Below, in pieces: positions 25,498 through 27,176 of a DNA stretch of 27,176 bases (its first letter is position 1; every line of letters begins with the position of its first letter). Under the pieces are notes generated by a model. That model was not told the origin of the DNA. It did no database searches and was given only the letters and a program-made list of their open reading frames with translations. Both the position numbers and the translations under genes were made by a program. The DNA comes from DATDCY01 sp031406795 [NCBI: Candidatus Rokuibacteriota bacterium] (GTDB taxonomy: Bacteria; JAUVQV01), in the NCBI GenBank assembly GCA_031406795.1, contig JANOHV010000093.1:1-27176 (forward strand). Direction: 5' to 3'.

Positions 25498-25512
25498 GCA
25501 ATGCCCGTGCCA
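25498..25512 (-). promoter_or_regulatory. Sigma-54 (RpoN) promoter for the nifK-nifEN-nifX-nifI-nifB-mod operon
   Basis: The minus-strand sequence TGGCACGGGCATTGC is a perfect match to TGGCACG-N4-TTGC. Its -12 GC lies about 46 bases before the nifK ATG, giving a short 5' leader. No TGT-N10-ACA NifA site is found between it and 25726; the closest is TGT-N9-ACA at 25599-25613. An activator other than NifA, or a more distant site, is likely. Confidence 0.9.
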
Positions 25513-25726
25513 GATGCCGTAAAAGCGAAATACACTGTGATGGCAAATGGTTGCGAATATCGCTGCCGATTGTGCGCTGCGCTGATGTCCGACACGAATG
25601 TGGTGTTACGACAAAGATGTGCGTTGCGGGCAAGATCGGGAAGTCGTCGCGCAATGGTCTCGACGCCGCGGAAATGATATTATATTAGTAGTGAATCGGC
25701 AACAGGCGTAATGAGAGGAGGGTCTT

Positions 25727-26308
25727 ATGGACGAATCCTCGGTGCAAAGCGTCATCGACAACCTGCGGGCCATGATCGAGCTCTCGAACCTCGAAAAAGA
25801 GGTGCCATGGCAGCAATGGATCGAGTCCACGGTCCATAAGCGCGAGATTCGTTGCTGGGAGAAAACCAACTGCGGGAAGACCACGTGCCCCGCCTATCAG
25901 AGCGAATGCGGGCGCTGCTGGCTGATCGCCGGCACGCTCTGTGCCTGCGAGGTGACCGGCGAGAAGGCTCGGAAGATCGAAAGTTGTCTCAAATGCGAAG
26001 TATTTCAGGGCGCTATCGCAGCCGATCCTGCGGTCGAATTGCAGGAACTCCTGATCATCCTCGTGTACAACCTGCGCGAAAATCGTCGCCGTCTGGCCGA
26101 GACGCGCAAGGAGGTCAGATTACTCGAGGGGCTGCTGCCGATCTGCGCCGCCTGCAAGAAGATCCGCGACAGCGAACAGCGCTGGCACCCGCTGGAATCG
26201 TACATCCACGACCATTCGATGGCGGAATTCAGTCATGGTCTCTGCCCCGATTGCCTGCCGATCTATTTCACGCCCGAAGGGGAGCCCCCGAACAAGAAAA
26301 CGGAATGA
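25727..26308 (+). CDS. Two-CW domain protein with C-terminal CxxCKKIR metal-binding-like module
   Basis: The 193-residue cytosolic protein has 13 cysteines. An N-terminal helical region (residues 1-40) is followed by a two-CW-type domain at about 43-90, with Cys43-Trp, Cys49, 54, 61, Cys64-Trp, 72, 74, 87 and 90. A coiled-coil stretch (about 103-133, LQELLIILVYNLRENRRRLAETRKEV) follows. The last domain has LLPICAACKKIRD (Cys140, 143), LESYIHDHS and CPDC (173, 176). That module closely matches the end of the haem protein at 8160-9158. Such modules sit at the ends of signalling proteins in Deltaproteobacteria. AGGAGG precedes the ATG. It is divergent from nifK, occupying the space where nifD should be, and may be redox or metal sensing; its target is unknown. 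Confidence 0.75.
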   Translation: MDESSVQSVIDNLRAMIELSNLEKEVPWQQWIESTVHKREIRCWEKTNCGKTTCPAYQSECGRCWLIAGTLCACEVTGEKARKIESCLKCEVFQGAIAADPAVELQELLIILVYNLRENRRRLAETRKEVRLLEGLLPICAACKKIRDSEQRWHPLESYIHDHSMAEFSHGLCPDCLPIYFTPEGEPPNKKTE

Positions 26309-26378
26309 CGGTTTCGCGCCCGCTCAGCCGCCGTCAGGGGTACCCGCGTGCAGGCGTTCGGGGCGCAGGTGGCAGGCC

Positions 26379-26472
26379 CTACGCGGCGAAGGGGTCCTTG
26401 ACCAGTTTCCAGGCCGGGGAATTGATGGCCATGTCCATGTCGCGGGCGAAGATCGGGAAACCCGTCGTACCC
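26379..26472 (-). pseudogene. nifD: Remnant of nifD 3' end with a one-base frameshift
   Basis: The minus strand encodes the C-terminal signature of the MoFe alpha subunit in two frames. GYDGF is read from 26472 down to 26458, then one extra base at 26457 (within a GGG-AAA run), then PIFARDMDMAINSPAW and KLVKDPFAA from 26456 to a TAG at 26381-26379. NifD normally reads HSWDYSGPYHGYDGFxIFARDMD near its end, so only about 30 residues remain. The preceding residues (ACKGTEDEVEEPI) do not look like NifD, so the homology breaks just before GYDGF. The fragment has the same orientation as nifK and lies beyond a + strand gene. A sequencing error could explain the frameshift but not the missing upstream NifD sequence. 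The rest of 26309-26598 shows no gene. Confidence 0.8.
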
Positions 26473-26598
26473 GATGGGTTCCTCCACCTCGTCCTCGGTG
26501 CCCTTGCAGGCTGCTAAAGAGCGGAGTCTGGCGTAGAATGCGCAATGAGTGGCAATGGCTCAGGATTAAGAAGCAGCCTACTTGAGGAGAGGTGCAGC

Positions 26599-27176
26599 AT
26601 GTCAGCGAAAAACCGAGATTCCGCCATGATCCACCCCGACGCGGGTCTGGCGGAAGGCATCACCGAGGTTCGACGCCAGGAGGCTTTGCTGAAGACCGGG
26701 GCCTTGCAGAACGCGATTTTGAACAGTGCCAACTTTTCAAGTATCGCCACCGACGAGAAGGGGGTCATTCAGCTGTTCAATGTCGGCGCCGAGCGCATGC
26801 TGGGCTACACGGCCGCCGATGTGGTGAACAAGATCACCCCGGCCGACATTTCCGATCCTCAGGAATTGATTGCGCGCGCAATGTCGTTGAGTGTCGAGCT
26901 CGGCACCCCGATTACGCCGGGCTTCGAGGCCCTGGTGTTCAAGGCCTCGCGCGGCATCGAGGACATTTACGAGCTGACCTATATCCGTAAAGACGGCAGC
27001 CGCTTCCCGGCCATCGTGTCGGTCACGGCGCTGCGCGACGCGCAGGACGCCATCATCGGCTATCTGCTGATCGGCACGGACAACACCGCCAGCAAGCGGG
27101 CCGAAGAGGCGCTTCTCAAGGCGGGAGCGCTTCAGAGCGCGATCTTCAACAGCGCCAACTTCTCGAGCATCGCCAC
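26599..27176 (+). CDS. Multi-PAS sensor protein, 3' end outside window
   Basis: An open frame runs from ATG 26599 (after GAGGAGAGG) past the window end, 192 complete codons visible. A short N-terminal helix leads into a PAS domain, with FSSIATDEKGVIQLFNVGAERMLGYTAADV near residues 45-75, then IYELTYIRKDGSRFPAIVSVTALRD and IIGYLLIGTDNT, typical PAS core and PAC strands. The start of a second, nearly identical unit follows: EEALLKAGALQSAIFNSANFSSIA repeats QEALLKTGALQNAILNSANFSSIA. Such tandem PAS arrays usually precede histidine kinase or diguanylate cyclase output domains, which would lie beyond the window. There is no membrane segment in the visible part, so it is probably cytoplasmic. Its 5' flank runs into the nifD remnant. 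Confidence 0.85.
   Translation, partial: MSAKNRDSAMIHPDAGLAEGITEVRRQEALLKTGALQNAILNSANFSSIATDEKGVIQLFNVGAERMLGYTAADVVNKITPADISDPQELIARAMSLSVELGTPITPGFEALVFKASRGIEDIYELTYIRKDGSRFPAIVSVTALRDAQDAIIGYLLIGTDNTASKRAEEALLKAGALQSAIFNSANFSSIA

Noticed and set aside
25599-25613. TGT-N9-ACA resembling a NifA upstream activator site
   Set aside because: The spacing is nine, not ten, and the flanks do not fit; kept only as a near miss.
26263-26487. 74-codon minus-strand ORF (MEEPIGYDGFP...) as a real small gene
   Set aside because: Only its first residues match NifD; after the extra base at 26457 it reads the nifD tail out of frame.

Overview
This is a GC-rich (mid-60s % by eye) segment from an anaerobic or microaerobic nitrogen-fixing bacterium. 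A Wood-Ljungdahl-type methylene-THF reductase module (HdrA, MvhD, MetV, MetF), a selenocysteine codon, NifI-type PII proteins and proteins with a 'CxxCKKIR' tail suggest a Desulfobacterota (deltaproteobacterial) or related lineage. That placement is an inference; no marker gene for taxonomy is present.

Layout. 1-5105 (+): the end of a duplicated HdrA, mvhD with an in-frame TGA read as selenocysteine, a 50-codon Cys-containing ORF, metV and metF, closed by a strong hairpin. The hdrA-mvhD spacer is packed with inverted repeats. 5162-9158 (+): an outer-membrane-barrel-like protein, a tiny lipoprotein, serA, a HIT hydrolase, and a membrane-anchored DUF3365 haem sensor-like protein. 9175-10325 (-): an HPP membrane protein with a CBS-pair protein, divergent from 10688-14447 (+): norC (with an extra cytochrome c domain), norB, a DUF6448 protein, an acyl-CoA thioesterase and a VOC protein. 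An FNR/Dnr-like box precedes norC. 14530-16462 (-): amt-glnK behind a sigma-54 promoter.

16821-25452 (-): one tightly packed nitrogen-fixation operon read from a near-perfect sigma-54 promoter at 25498-25512. Its order is nifK, fused nifEN, nifX, nifI1, nifI2, nif ferredoxin, nifB, modA, modB, modC. It links the MoFe beta subunit, cofactor assembly, post-translational control and molybdate uptake. nifH and an intact nifD are absent. Upstream of nifK lies a + strand gene (two-CW and CKKIR modules). Beyond it is a frameshifted remnant of the last ~30 codons of nifD on the - strand, evidence that an ancestral nifD-nifK junction was broken here. The window ends inside a multi-PAS sensor gene.

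The best candidates for new biology are the selenoprotein MvhD with its SECIS hairpin, the small Cys ORF translationally coupled to metV, the broken nifD/nifK junction, the diheme NorC with its HPP/CBS and DUF6448 neighbours, and a GlnK lacking the uridylylated tyrosine. No tRNA, rRNA, CRISPR array or complete insertion sequence was seen.
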